A DNA stretch of 64,000 bases from Beta vulgaris subsp. vulgaris. Lineage: Eukaryota; Streptophyta; Magnoliopsida; Caryophyllales; Amaranthaceae. Within the stretch, counting starts at the first letter, position 1. Every line of letters starts with the position of its first letter. A model generated the notes under the pieces. It did no database searches and had not been told where the DNA came from. It saw only the letters and a program-made list of their open reading frames with translations. The position numbers were made by a program, and so were the translations under genes. Positions 1 to 10,269 of the stretch are shown one piece after another. The stretch is from contig NC_079202.1 of the NCBI RefSeq assembly GCF_026745355.1, forward strand, positions 34,561,707 through 34,625,706, read 5' to 3'.

Positions 1-86
1 TGGAATTTGAAGTCACTGTTTGATTCCTTCGTTTTACAATTTGCTTTCATCGTCTTATCTGGTTATTTTTCTTTTTCTTATGGAAG

Positions 87-237
87 GTACTACGCAATTG
101 CTACACCAAGTGCCACTCAGAGACTGTTGCTTGGACTTCTTGAAGCACCACCATCATGGGCTCCAGATGCCCTTGATGCTGCAGTACAGCTTGTGGAACT
201 TCTCCGCGCAGCTGAAGATTATGCAACTGGGATGAGA
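87..237 (+). CDS. GI: GI exon a (first exon in the window)
   Basis: It starts after an AG at 85-86, with one base completing a codon from the exon to the left, and encodes YYAIATPSATQRLLLG through ATGMR. The donor GTAAGA begins at 238. Bases 1-86 are the pyrimidine-rich end of the preceding intron. Confidence 0.93.
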
Positions 238-3200
238 GTAAGATCACCATTGCTCTACTACACTTGAGATTATTTCTCTTCCTTTGTTTTGGTGATGCAT
301 TGTCTTCCATATCGATTTTGTTAAAATACTGTTGCTGGTGACTTCCGTTTACTCTTATCCGAAATGATACTAAAGCACATGGCATTTAACATATTATTAT
401 TATCAATAGAATTTGATGTTTTAGCCTAATTTTTTGTTCAACTGAGCGATGCAGTGTATTAATAGTAAATGAGAATTATTTTTCAGGAGGACAGAAAAAT
501 CCTCTCGAGGGCTAGTTACAAGTTAAACTTGCTATGTTGTAAGAGTAATCAGAACGCTCATGAAGGTCCTAGTGTCTTTTGCCTTTAGGGAATATCTACC
601 TTATATCCAAAGTTATGCAAGAGAATGAGAATACCTTTAATAAAGTAGGAACTTCTTTCTAGTCAAAGACATGGAAATCTAGCAAAAATAAGAAAACCAA
701 CCTTAATGCCTTCTCCCTTTATTCCTTAAAGCATGTAACCATCTTGGTAATTTTTTAACATCTGTAGGAGACATGGCTACTTAGGTCCCCTCACCCCAAT
801 TAGATGCTTCAATAATAATTGTGCCACTTCATTATGTTTAAATGCAAGACATCCTCACAGTGGTATTGACATAACACACAGGTTAGGAGAGGCTTCAAGT
901 AGGCATCTACCCAGAAGCATAGTTTCAGTATTATTCTTGCCCAACACCATGATCCATGCAAAATCTTGCATATTTAGAGGGATCTTAGATTTTTACATGA
1001 AGTTTGTAGCATTAAAGGGTGAATATTAAAGGAGCAAGCTATCTGATCAAGGAAGGGATTGTAAGAAGAGCACCTGTCCCTGAGCGAGTTTGCGGTCTTA
1101 AACTACTCACATTGCTAAGATTGACAGACATTAAGAGGCCAATTAACATAAGCTCCTGCATTTTCTGTTCACGGGGTTCGCTATGCCAATGTAGATCCAT
1201 AAATTTCCTATTTTGGAGGAAAATGCTGAAAGCCTGAAATCAGGCCCCCATTCAGATAGGATAGTTTATATATCCCTGGATACATATAGGTGGATGAGTT
1301 TATTGTTTATACCATTCTAGTTTCCTGAGTGCTGATCTACTATCATGTGCTCCAGGAAATATAAATTAGGTGTATACTTTCTGAGCTTAAATTTTCATCT
1401 CTTGGTTGCCTAGGATCATGTAAATATGTTGGTTTTTATGATTATAATGACTTAGGTAATTAGAACTTCGAGCTATAAGAATATTAGCTGACAAGGGATT
1501 GGCATTACTATTGTGGTTGGCAATTCTGAGCTGCTTCTGCTTTGTTAGAAGTATGGTTCAGGTAAAAGTTCTGTCTGGACACTTTTCCCATAGAGGGAAA
1601 TTTTGAGGAGGTATGGAACACACTCTAGGTGGGGAAGGGGGTGACATGAGGTTTGTATTGTGCAAGAGTTTGAAATATATTGGATACGGAAACCATGGGC
1701 AAGAAATTTTAAGAACAAAGACAGTAATAAGTAACCAGGATTTTCTTTCCGAGGGTCCAAACTGTAGTTCATCCCTGAACGGTTTTGAGTTTTGCATTCA
1801 AATTTTGTTAAGAACTCAAGCAGTTGAATAAAATCTTGAAATATAGGGATGAAGCATTTGATGCATGTGTCTAGGCCAGTAGGCCGCTAAAGCAACTGGA
1901 CATTTACGAAGATAGAGGAGGAATTATAGATGATTCTCCAAGAGTTTCCTGCGAATTAAATCTTGGCGTAGCCGCCACATTACGCCCGCATTTAAAGGTT
2001 CTTTTGAGCTTAGTGTGGGCGTGATATTAGGCCACTACAGCTGTAAACCATCCACATTTCCCACTAATGTGTTTCTCAACTGTATGGGCTTATGGCGACT
2101 GATTATATCCGAAATTTGATTCTGTGACTATATATGGATGCATGCACATTTGTTACTCAAACCTTACCATTGAATTGGATGTTTCAGTCAATATTATGCT
2201 GAAGATACAAATTGTGCTCGAGGAAGGATATTTAAATATTAGTTATTTTTGTCTGAGATTTGATGATATAGTTCTTCATGACTATGCACTCTTTAATCCC
2301 ATTTTTCGGTGGGTTGGACACTTGGACAAGAGAGGGGAGAAGATTATTATACCTTTTAGAAAGCGTAGGAACTTGGAAGTGACTAGGCCTGGAAAGTCTG
2401 CCAATATAGTGCTTCATGACTATGTTCATCGTTAATCCAATTTTTTTCTGTGGGTTGGACACTTGGCTAAGAGAGGGGAGAAGATTATTATACCTTCTAG
2501 AAAGAGTTAGAATTGGTTAGGCCCAGAAAGTCTGTCAACTGCAGCCTCTTATTTGAACAGTTGGAGAAAGCATGAGTCTCCGAGACCCTGAACCAATTAT
2601 TCCAATTTAAACAGTTGGAGAAAGCACAAGTCTCTAATTCCCTGAGGCCTGAGCCAATCGGTTCATATGTCTCCTCAATCAACCTCTTTCCTTTTGGATA
2701 TCTTAACTTGGAACCATAGGTACTTAAGAAGCTCAAAGGTTTTTGTGGGTCGTGTAGTTTGCGAGGCTGAGAAAATTATACTCTGCTAAGTTGCTGACTA
2801 AATAAGGACATTTCCGTAGTTATTTTTTTTCTCTTGTTATGAGATGGGAGTCCTCTCTTTTTGCATTGTGAGGTGGCTAATTGCTTTTGGAGTAGGCTGT
2901 TTGTGGTAATAAGTGTTCTGAGGGTCTGCACTTTGTATTCTTCCGTATATGCAAGTCATGTTTGTTTGATTTAGGTGAAAAGAAGGGAGAACGGCTCTTT
3001 GGACATAAGCTTTCTAGCAATAATTTGGTTTCCATTCTCTTATTTTGTTGGAGCCCCCCTTGTCTTCTGTTGATGCTGCAATTCTTTTTTATCACTGAAA
3101 CTTTTACTTGTCGAATTTGATCCTGCATCACCGACCTAAATCCAACCCGTTGTCATCTATGTTCACTACTTTATGCTAGAAATAGTTTGCATATGTTATT

Positions 3201-6200
3201 GCCAAGCCGTTTCATGTCATTATCCTCTATTTTGATCACTGTCACTGCGTTTGTGTCATCGTTGGTCTCCTAATTAGCCTGTCATTAGGGACTTGTGTAT
3301 CACATATTGCTGATCAGTATTATACCTACTAAGTTGGATTTTAATGGATGACACTGAGAATGGAGACATGAGGGCTTTAATTTGCTGGCCTTTTGCCTTG
3401 ATATGATTGGTAAAGGTTAGCTTTGCTTCCAAGTTCGGATCAGTAAATTTTTTGTCATCCAATTTGCATATTCGCATATGGCAGTTTATTGGAGTGTTAC
3501 TAGTATGTCTTGCTAAAGTTATTGTGTGGTTTATCTTTTCTTGCAACATTTTATTTCTTTAGTTTCTCCATTGAATCTATAGGTACATAAGTGTTTGCAA
3601 TCATTGTGCCCTCTAGTGCTTCAACTAGCTCATTTCATCAGCTAGAAAATACGTTGATGATCAGTTCACTACATATGGAGCCTTCTTTATCTGTCAATGC
3701 TAACTCTCATATATGTATGCCTTAATTTTTTGCAGTTGCCAAGAAACTGGATGCATCTGCATTTTCTGAGAGCTATTGGCATCGCAATGTCTATGAGAGA
3801 AGGTATTGCTGCTGATGCTGCAGCAGCACTGTTATTCCGCATACTGTCTCAGCCTGCCTTACTTTTTCCACCACTGAGACAAGTTGAGGGAGTTGACGTT
3901 CAGCATGAACCTTTAGGCGGCTATATCTCATGCTACAGAAAGCAGGTATTATATTTATGTTTATGCTAGGATGAGCTGTGACCTGTGAGAGGGAATGTTA
4001 GGGGAGGGGGAGGGAGGGGAAAACTAGAGAGAAACAGGAAGTTCTCTGCAAATTTCCATGATGTAGGACAGCTTTTAGTCACCTTGCAATACCATCTGAT
4101 TGTCTCAACTGAGCATTGTTCTTTTTTCTTAAAAAACAGATAGAAATGCCGTCTGCCGAAGCTACTATTGAAGCTACTGCCCAGGGCATCGCATCAATGC
4201 TTTGTGCACATGGTCCAGAGGTGGAATGGAGAATTTGTACCATATGGGAAGCTGCTTATGGGTTGATACCATTAAGCTCTTCAGCTGTCGATCTGCCTGA
4301 AATAATAGTTGCTACGCCATTGCAGCCTCCACTTCTATCATGGAACTTATATATACCTCTCCTTAAAGTACTGGAGTACCTCCCTCGAGGAAGCCCATCT
4401 GAAGCATGCCTTATGAAAATATTTGTGGCTACTGTCGAATCAGTTCTACAGAGAACATTTCCACTTGAGTCTTCTATGGAAGAAAATCGAAGATCGAGAT
4501 ACAGTTCTGAAGCAGGGGCAGCATCCAAAAACCTTGCCGTGGCTGAGCTTCGCACCATGGTTCATTCATTGTTCTTGGAATCGTGCGCTTCTGAAGAGCT
4601 TGCTTCCCGATTGCTATTCGTGGTGTTAACTGTCTGTGTTAGTCATGAAGCTCACACAAATGGGAAACGTTCGAGGGTTGAAGATAGCTATTCTGATCGT
4701 GCTGCTAAACACTCCAAATCAACTCAATCTAGTCCTTCAAGCTCAACTAAATCAAAGAAACAAAAAGAATCAAGAAGTAAGAAGCCAAAGAAACAAGGTC
4801 CTGTTGTGGCGTTTGATTCCTATGTGCTGGCTGCTGTTTGTGCTCTAGCATGTGAACTTCAGCTGTTTCCTTTGATTGCTGGTATATCTAATCCATCAAG
4901 TTCCAAAGATTCAGTGGAAATAGCCAAGCCTGTCAAATTAAATGGTTCATCTCATGAATTCAAGGATGGCATTGATTCTGCGATTCGTCATACTCGGAGA
5001 ATTTTGGCAATATTGGAAGCATTATTTTCGCTGAAACCATCAACCATCGGTACATCATGGGGATACAGCTCAAATGAGATAGTTGCTGCTGCTATGGTTG
5101 CTGCCCACATTTCTGAATTATTCAGGCGCTCGAAGGCTTGCATGAATGCTCTCTCTGTCTTAATGCGGTGTAAATGGGATAATGAAATTCACAGCAGAGC
5201 GTCATCATTGTATAACCTAATAGATATCCACAGAAAAGCAGTTGCATCTATTGCCAACAAGGCAGAACCACTAGAAGCACATTTATCCCAGACACCAGTG
5301 TGGAGGGATTCGTCAATTGTTACAAATGGAAGAAAACATAATGACTTCGCAGGCACTGTTTGTTTTCTACCAGAAGTTCCATCAACTCTGACATGTGAAG
5401 ATCCTGCGCATTCAAAAAATTCACTTAACTGTGGGAAGGCTGTACACACAAATAATGATACTGGAAATACCGCGGGAAAAAGTGTTGCAAGCTTCCAGTT
5501 TGATGCTTCAGATTTGGCTCAATTCCTTACAATGGACAGGCATATAGGATTTAATTGCAGTGTACAGATTTTCCTGCAATCAGTACTTGAAGAAAAACAA
5601 GAGCTTTGCTTCTCAGTTGTTTCACTCCTTTGGCAGAAGTTGATTGCATCACCTGAAACGCAGCCTAGTGCAGAAAGTACGTCTGCGCAGCAAGGTTGGA
5701 GACAGGTATGCATGTCAACATTTTATACCATGTCTCATTGTTAACATGAATAAAACTTGGGTTGTTCACCTCTTTTGACCTTTTGTCCATCATTATATCC
5801 ACGTGGAACAGCCCCAGTATCTTCAAAGTGTGTTGTGATGTTAATTATACCATTGACCTACATTATCTTGTTCAGTAGTATTGCTGGATTACTTTGTTCA
5901 TATTACTAAAAGAGTATGTGATACTTGATAACAGCATGATAATTTTCCACATCTTACATCTTGTTGAACAGGTTGTTGATGCACTATGCAATGTTGTATC
6001 TGCATCACCAGCTAAAGCAGCGGCAGGGATTGTTCTTCAGGTTTTATTTTTATTCAATCTACTATATCTTGGTTGCTTTGACGATTCACCATTTTTCTTT
6101 ATCTTTTCATTTACACTTGATCCAAATTTTATATCCAGTGAAAAAAAAGCTAATTTAGTGGTGCTAAACTGGTCTTGTTTTTTACTCTTGTATACTAGAT

Positions 6201-9200
6201 ATGCACTTTTTTTGCTGACTCTTAAGTGAATGTTCAGGCGGAAAGGGAGTTACAACCCTGGATTGCCAAAGATGATGATCAAGGCCAGAAAATGTGGAAG
6301 ATTAACCAGCGGATTGTGAAGTTGATGGTGGAATTGATGAGAAATTATGACACCCCAGAATCATTAGTCATTTTGGCAAGTGCTTCAGATCTTCTTTTGC
6401 GTGCGACAGATGGAATGCTAGTTGATGGAGAAGCTTGCACTCTGCCACAGTTGGAGGTATCATATCTGGTCCATGGCTTTTCACATTCAGATGCCTGTTT
6501 GATTAAGTTATTCTCATTTATCATAGTGTATCATGACATTATGGACACAAGTCAAATTGATATGACATTAATGAATAGCATACAAAGAGTTGTGCGCCTC
6601 TTACTTTGATTGGGTGGTGGTGGTTATTACTTGAAAGATTGCAAGCTTTAGGATGGCGATTACAAAAGCATCCAATTTAGTGCCGGCTTATACCTGATCG
6701 AATAATCTTTGACGTTCTATGTCACATTTTTCACAGCTGCTAGAAGCAACTGCTAGAGCAGTTCAACCAGTGTTAAAATGGGGAGAATCTGGATTAGCTG
6801 TTGCCGATGGCCTCTCCAATCTCTTAAAGGTATATGTTCTCCATGAGCAATTTCTGCCGGCGTTTTCATATAAAGATGAGTTATTAGTATAATGCATGCA
6901 GAAACCTCAAGATAACATTTCTTTTAAGAAGGCATGTTCCAACGAATTACACAGTATTGTCCAAGTATCAATCTATCTATCTATATATATATATATATAT
7001 ATATGAAATTCACATGAGAAAACTTCTTATATGAAAACGCCATAACACTTGTTATATGAGAGCTGTGGAATTATAGTGCATTTTAGTGAAAATATAATCT
7101 TTTTTTTTTTTGACATATTACATTATGATCCTTTTTCCCGAAAATATAATCCTTTTGGAACATTGGTCCCTCAAGGACAAAAATGTTATAATGGATTACA
7201 TATTGATTAAAAAAAGATTATAACAAAGTGTTCTCATATAAGCATTGTTCTCATGGGAACCCAAACCTATATTATATATATCCCTCCGTTTTCTTTTGTT
7301 CCTATTTGGAATCGGGAAAGAAACAAATGCAATTAAAAAATGGGCAAGATCAAACTCTTTTAAAATAAATTAACTAAAAATAAAGATTCTACCCCTTTGA
7401 ATAATTCTATGTTAGGCAACTAATGACACAAAAGTTTGAGGGATAAAAAAGTAAAAATTGATTACAAACTAGTGTGAATACATCTATTGCCCTTTGAGTT
7501 ACTCTATTTTAGGCAACCGATGAGACAAAAGTGGGGGTAAAAAAGTAAAAAAAATGACTACTCATAGTCATAGGGTGTATACATTAATTGCAATTTAAAA
7601 CATGGAAAATTTTAATTCATAAATTACACTATGTGGAGAAAGATTCATAATAGGAATAACATTGAAATTTCCCAATGAGGAATACAAGAACAACAAAAGA
7701 AAATAGAGGGAGTATATATATATATATATATCTCTATAATATAGGGGAAGGGGGGAGCAATGGTGTCCTCTTTTGAAATGCCCATCTTACCCCTTCCCTT
7801 TCTAAATTACAAAAGGAATGTCAAAATCAAAATCGACACTCAAGGAAAACTATCGAAAATTAATTTACAACACTCACTCACAAATTACTCATACAACATC
7901 ACTCATACAATTGAGAAAATCACGTTATAAAAATCACGCAAATCACTCAAATAATCAGGAAACTTTGTTTAAATTTAAAATTAACATACAAACTAAAACT
8001 AATAACCTAGAACGTCAATACATACAAAAACATTGTACAAAAATTTACTTAAAAATCACTATTCTCAAGAACCATTCACAATTAATGGTGGGTCATGATA
8101 AAAAAAATAGAGGTGTATTTGTAGTGAAATCAGAATTTAGAAGTTAGATAAGGAAAAATATTATTTACTTTTTTATAGTGTTTCCTATATATAATGAAAC
8201 TTTTACATATATTTGAACCTATCTTTTTCTATTATATAATAGCGATTAGTTATCAAGGTAAAAATGTTTATGTAAAATATCATTGAAGAATTAAAGTACA
8301 ACATATCTCTATTATATAAGAGAAGGGGGGAGCTATGGTGTCCCCGAATGAAAAGACTATGTTACCCCCTTTTCATTCTAAATTACAAATTCACTTACAA
8401 ATCAAAGGGGGCTTCAAACAAAAATACCAAAATATAATTATAACAATAACTCACAAGTCAACTAAAATCATAAAATTGCATAATTTACGTTATGCAAATC
8501 ACTAAAATGAGGAAATTTTACAAAAACTTAAAAATTCACTTACAAACTACAACCTATGAAAAAATTGACTTGAAATCAAAGTGTCCATTTTCTTTACAAT
8601 TTATGAAGTATTGTACTTAATTCAAAAATCAATTAAAAATTATAATATTAGAAATCATAAATAAATTCAATAAATTTTCTATTTTGTTCATATATTTAAC
8701 TTTGAAAAGTAAAAAAAACAAAAAAAAATGGTGAGAGACTTAAGTGATATAAACTAAACCAATCAAATTTTGCAACTAAAAACAATTAATACTTCGTATG
8801 TCTAATGTTCAAATTTTGACTCTTATGCCGAAGAAAATAGAGTTTCTGTTTTAAAAAAAATTCAAGCACGCATCGCGTGTAAAAAATTCTAGTATATATA
8901 TACTTCTTCCGTTCCATAATAAGTGAAACACTTCTCTAAAAAAAACTCTCACACAAAAGAGAAAAGTGTTATACTTATTATGAAACGGAGGAAGTATATT
9001 TCTTGTTCCATTGTATATTTGTATGCATTTTGCACCCTTTCTCCTGCGAGAGAGAGACAGTGGGAAAATTCACTTGACTAAGTTGGATTTCTCCTTTTTG
9101 CAGTGCCGGTTACCAGCTACTATTACATGCCTCTCTCATCCAAGTGCACATGTCCGTGCTCTAAGCACCTCTGTTCTCCGAGACATACAGCAGAATGGAT

Positions 9201-9403
9201 CAATAAAATTCAGTTTTAAACAAGAAAGTAGAAATGGCACCCACAAAACAGCTTTCGAATACTTGCATATAGGCATCATTGACTGGCACACAGATATTGA
9301 AAAGTGTTTGACTTGGGAAGCTCATAGTAGACTTACAAGAGGAAAGACTATCGAGTATCTTGATATGGCAGCCAAGGAATTAGGGTGTGCAATAACCATC
9401 TGA
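87..9403 (+). CDS. GI: GIGANTEA, C-terminal part (seven exons, 5' end outside window)
   Basis: Exons 87-237, 3736-3945, 4140-5705, 5972-6040, 6238-6456, 6737-6829 and 9104-9403 join in frame, with GT-AG borders throughout, to 868 residues ending in CAITI and a TGA stop. The family is usually about 1,170 residues, so roughly 300 N-terminal residues lie left of the window. Near-invariant GI blocks are readable: YYAIATPSATQRLLLG, LPRNWMHLHFLRAIGIAMSM, ATAQGIASMLCAHGPEVEW, ELQPWIAKDD and SHPSAHVRALSTSVLRD. GI is a plant-specific, mainly nuclear protein of the circadian clock and photoperiodic flowering pathway; it partners FKF1 and ZTL and acts as a co-chaperone (family knowledge). No stop or frameshift is visible in any exon, so the gene looks functional. 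The promoter is not in the window. Identity is very secure; exon ends rest on consensus sites and conserved protein blocks. Confidence 0.97.
238..3735 (+). other. GI intron of 3.5 kb
   Basis: GT at 238 and TGCAG at 3731-3735 bound this long intron. I see no coding sequence in it; the short ORFs have no family resemblance. It holds a local tandem duplication at about 2262-2545 and is otherwise unremarkable AT-rich DNA. Confidence 0.85.
2262..2545. repeat. Two-copy direct repeat, period about 138 bp, in GI intron
   Basis: The block beginning CTTCATGACTATG at 2274 recurs at 2412, and both copies continue through GGGTTGGACACTTGG and GAGAGGGGAGAAGATTATTA. Just downstream, a shorter word beginning AACAGTTGGAGAAAGCA appears twice, about 50 bp apart (near 2558 and 2610). 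This looks like simple intronic duplication. Confidence 0.8.
3736..3945 (+). CDS. GI: GI exon b
   Basis: The acceptor TGCAG ends at 3735 and the donor GTATTA begins at 3946. The 70 codons encode LPRNWMHLHFLRAIG through GGYISCYRKQ, a highly conserved GI segment, in phase with both neighbouring exons. Confidence 0.95.
4140..5705 (+). CDS. GI: GI exon c (large central exon)
   Basis: The 522 codons run from IEMPSAEATIEATAQGIA to SAQQGWRQ. About 4660-4800 encodes a Ser/Lys-rich stretch with basic clusters (KRSR, SKKQK, SKKPKKQ), matching the region of GI known to direct nuclear import. The acceptor is AACAG ending at 4139 and the donor GTATGC starts at 5706. The exon is fully open, which is strong evidence of constraint. 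An apparent upstream ATG at 4116 lies in the intron and is not a start. Confidence 0.97.
5972..6040 (+). CDS. GI: GI exon d
   Basis: A short 23-codon exon encoding VVDALCNVVSASPAKAAAG through VLQ, between the acceptor AACAG (ends 5971) and the donor GTTTTA (starts 6041, a weak donor). It is conserved GI sequence. Confidence 0.92.
6238..6456 (+). CDS. GI: GI exon e
   Basis: The 73 codons start AERELQPWIAKDD and end GEACTLPQLE, between TTCAG (ends 6237) and GTATCA (starts 6457). Conserved GI C-terminal sequence. The ATG at 6226 lies in the intron. Confidence 0.95.
6737..6829 (+). CDS. GI: GI exon f
   Basis: The 31 codons LLEATARAVQPVLKWG through LSNLLK lie between CACAG (ends 6736) and GTATAT (starts 6830). 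In phase with exons e and g. Easily missed because it is short. Confidence 0.94.
7280..7713. mobile_element. Stowaway-like MITE (Tc1/mariner type), about 435 bp
   Basis: The left end reads CCCTCCGTTTTCTTTTGTTC and the right end is close to its inverse, GAACAACAAAAGAAAATAGAGGG, between TA-rich flanks. CTCCCTCCGT ends with a TA target are typical of Stowaway MITEs. No coding capacity. The exact ends are blurred by surrounding TATA runs. Confidence 0.7.
7731..8305 (+). mobile_element. Helitron-like fragment sharing its 5' end with the element at 8306
   Basis: The first ~85 bp (TCTCTATAATATA..., GGGGAGCAATGGTGTCC, TTCTAAATTACAAA at about 7800) match the start of the copy at 8306. I see no separate hairpin-plus-CTAG end before 8306. 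Either this is a truncated sibling or it is the outer element into which the second copy inserted. Confidence 0.5.
8306..8892 (+). mobile_element. Non-autonomous Helitron-like element, 587 bp
   Basis: It starts with TCTCTATTATATAAG immediately after an A and ends in CTAG followed by T, as expected for Helitron insertion between A and T. A short hairpin, CACGC-ATC-GCGTG at 8867-8879, sits 9 nt before the CTAG, the canonical Helitron 3' signal. AT-rich with no coding sequence. The 5' TC and 3' CTAG calls are my reading; a second family member elsewhere in the genome would settle the ends. Confidence 0.65.
8903..8994. mobile_element. Small Stowaway MITE, 92 bp, TSD TA
   Basis: Terminal inverted repeats CTTCTTCCGTTCCATAATAA and its near-complement at the right end (TTATTATGAAACGGAGGAAG) differ by two bases and cover nearly half of the element. 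TA flanks at 8901-8902 and 8995-8996. It sits 10 bp from the Helitron end. Confidence 0.85.
9104..9403 (+). CDS. GI: GI terminal exon with stop codon
   Basis: The acceptor TTGCAG ends at 9103. The exon opens CRLPATITCLSHPSAHVRAL, conserved in GI, and ends KELGCAITI followed by TGA at 9401-9403, where GI proteins normally end. The middle part (FSFKQESRNGTHKTAF) is the variable part of the GI tail. Confidence 0.96.
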   Translation, partial: CRLPATITCLSHPSAHVRALSTSVLRDIQQNGSIKFSFKQESRNGTHKTAFEYLHIGIIDWHTDIEKCLTWEAHSRLTRGKTIEYLDMAAKELGCAITI

Positions 9404-9988
9404 CATCCTTTTCACTTATATTCCGAGTTCCTTAGTTGTTATCGCTTTGTTAACACTGAGGGAAATTAATCCTGACAGCCATATTAGGCAATTGATTCTT
9501 AGGAGGTGGATAGGTCAATGTAAACCTTGTTATTATATGTGGTCCGAGGTGCTAATATCCAAGTATGGTGAGACAGGGAATGCCATATTGAGGTAACCAG
9601 AAACAAGGTTTAGGTAATCATAGTCCCAACCAATACCCTGTTTCGTACGGGGATCATTTGGCTGTAGATGGAAGACATCTTCAACAGTCGTGAGCCGGAT
9701 TGCATAGTTTTTTTCTTCAGTCCTCGTGTCTCACTTCATCAGTTCATTGTAAAATATGGCTATGAAAAGATAATCCCAGAACCATTTGTGGCAGGGTATA
9801 ATTGGCAAGTAGTTGTATAAAATACAGTTGATATGATGTTCTGACTATAGTTTTTTTTTTGGTTAGTAGCACATGAATATTCTGTATGGAGTTGAATTGG
9901 GGGGCACCAAACAATTCGATCTGTATCATATTTTATTTGCACATTCAATTTTATTTCAATACATAATCCTAGCCCTTAATACTGTGAT
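9404..9988 (+). other. GI 3' UTR and flank
   Basis: No coding sequence is visible. This stretch must contain the GI 3' UTR and polyadenylation site, but I cannot place the cleavage site; AATAAA-like words are not distinctive in such AT-rich DNA. Confidence 0.6.
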
Positions 9989-10177
9989 CTAGAACTCAAA
10001 CAAGTAGCGTTCTTGTTGTGGCTCGCATACTACCACTCTACCAGGCGAGTTTGCTCGACTTTGCACATTTAATGCATCCTGTAGCAAGCCATCGTCCAAG
10101 ATAGCTAACCAAATACAACGCTCTATTGCCTGCAATCGTCCAAGATGTATGTGAGCAAACATCTCCATGACCATCAA
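9989..10177 (-). CDS. Possible last exon of an unidentified gene convergent to GI
   Basis: The open frame reads MVMEMFAHIHLGRLQAIERC, continues with WLAILDDGLLQDALNV, and stops at 9989. The mixed, non-repetitive composition with the word RLQAIERCIWLAILDDG looks like protein-coding sequence and unlike the surrounding transposon DNA. I do not recognise the family. An AG acceptor in CGATTGCAG (about 10128) or a little upstream could open the exon. Further exons would lie beyond the element at 10270-11808, where I found none I could support. Could be chance. Confidence 0.3.
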   Translation of the reverse strand: MMVMEMFAHIHLGRLQAIERCIWLAILDDGLLQDALNVQSRANSPGRVVVCEPQQERYLFEF

Positions 10178-10269
10178 GCCATTGTAGATGGTGATAGGAC
10201 AAAGTTGGAAGAATCAACCAACATGCCATGCCTTTCTTTTTCTTTTCTTTTTTTTGATGCATTCATTAA

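Larger units (their letters stand above)
6830..9103 (+). other. GI last intron, loaded with small transposons
   Basis: This 2.27-kb intron separates exon f from the terminal exon. It contains a (TA)n run near 6981-7004, a Stowaway-like MITE (about 7280-7713), two Helitron-like 5' ends (7731 and 8306) with one Helitron 3' end (8892), and a small complete MITE (8903-8994). The 5' part also has an inverted pair around 6855-6870 and 7026-7041 (GGCGTTTTCATAT and its complement). An open frame at 7818-8147 lies inside the Helitron-like DNA, is low-complexity Lys/Asn/Thr and is not a gene. Confidence 0.85.

Noticed and set aside
7818..8147. 109-codon + strand ORF in the GI intron
   Set aside because: It lies inside Helitron-like AT-rich DNA, is low-complexity Lys/Asn/Thr/Ile and has no family features.
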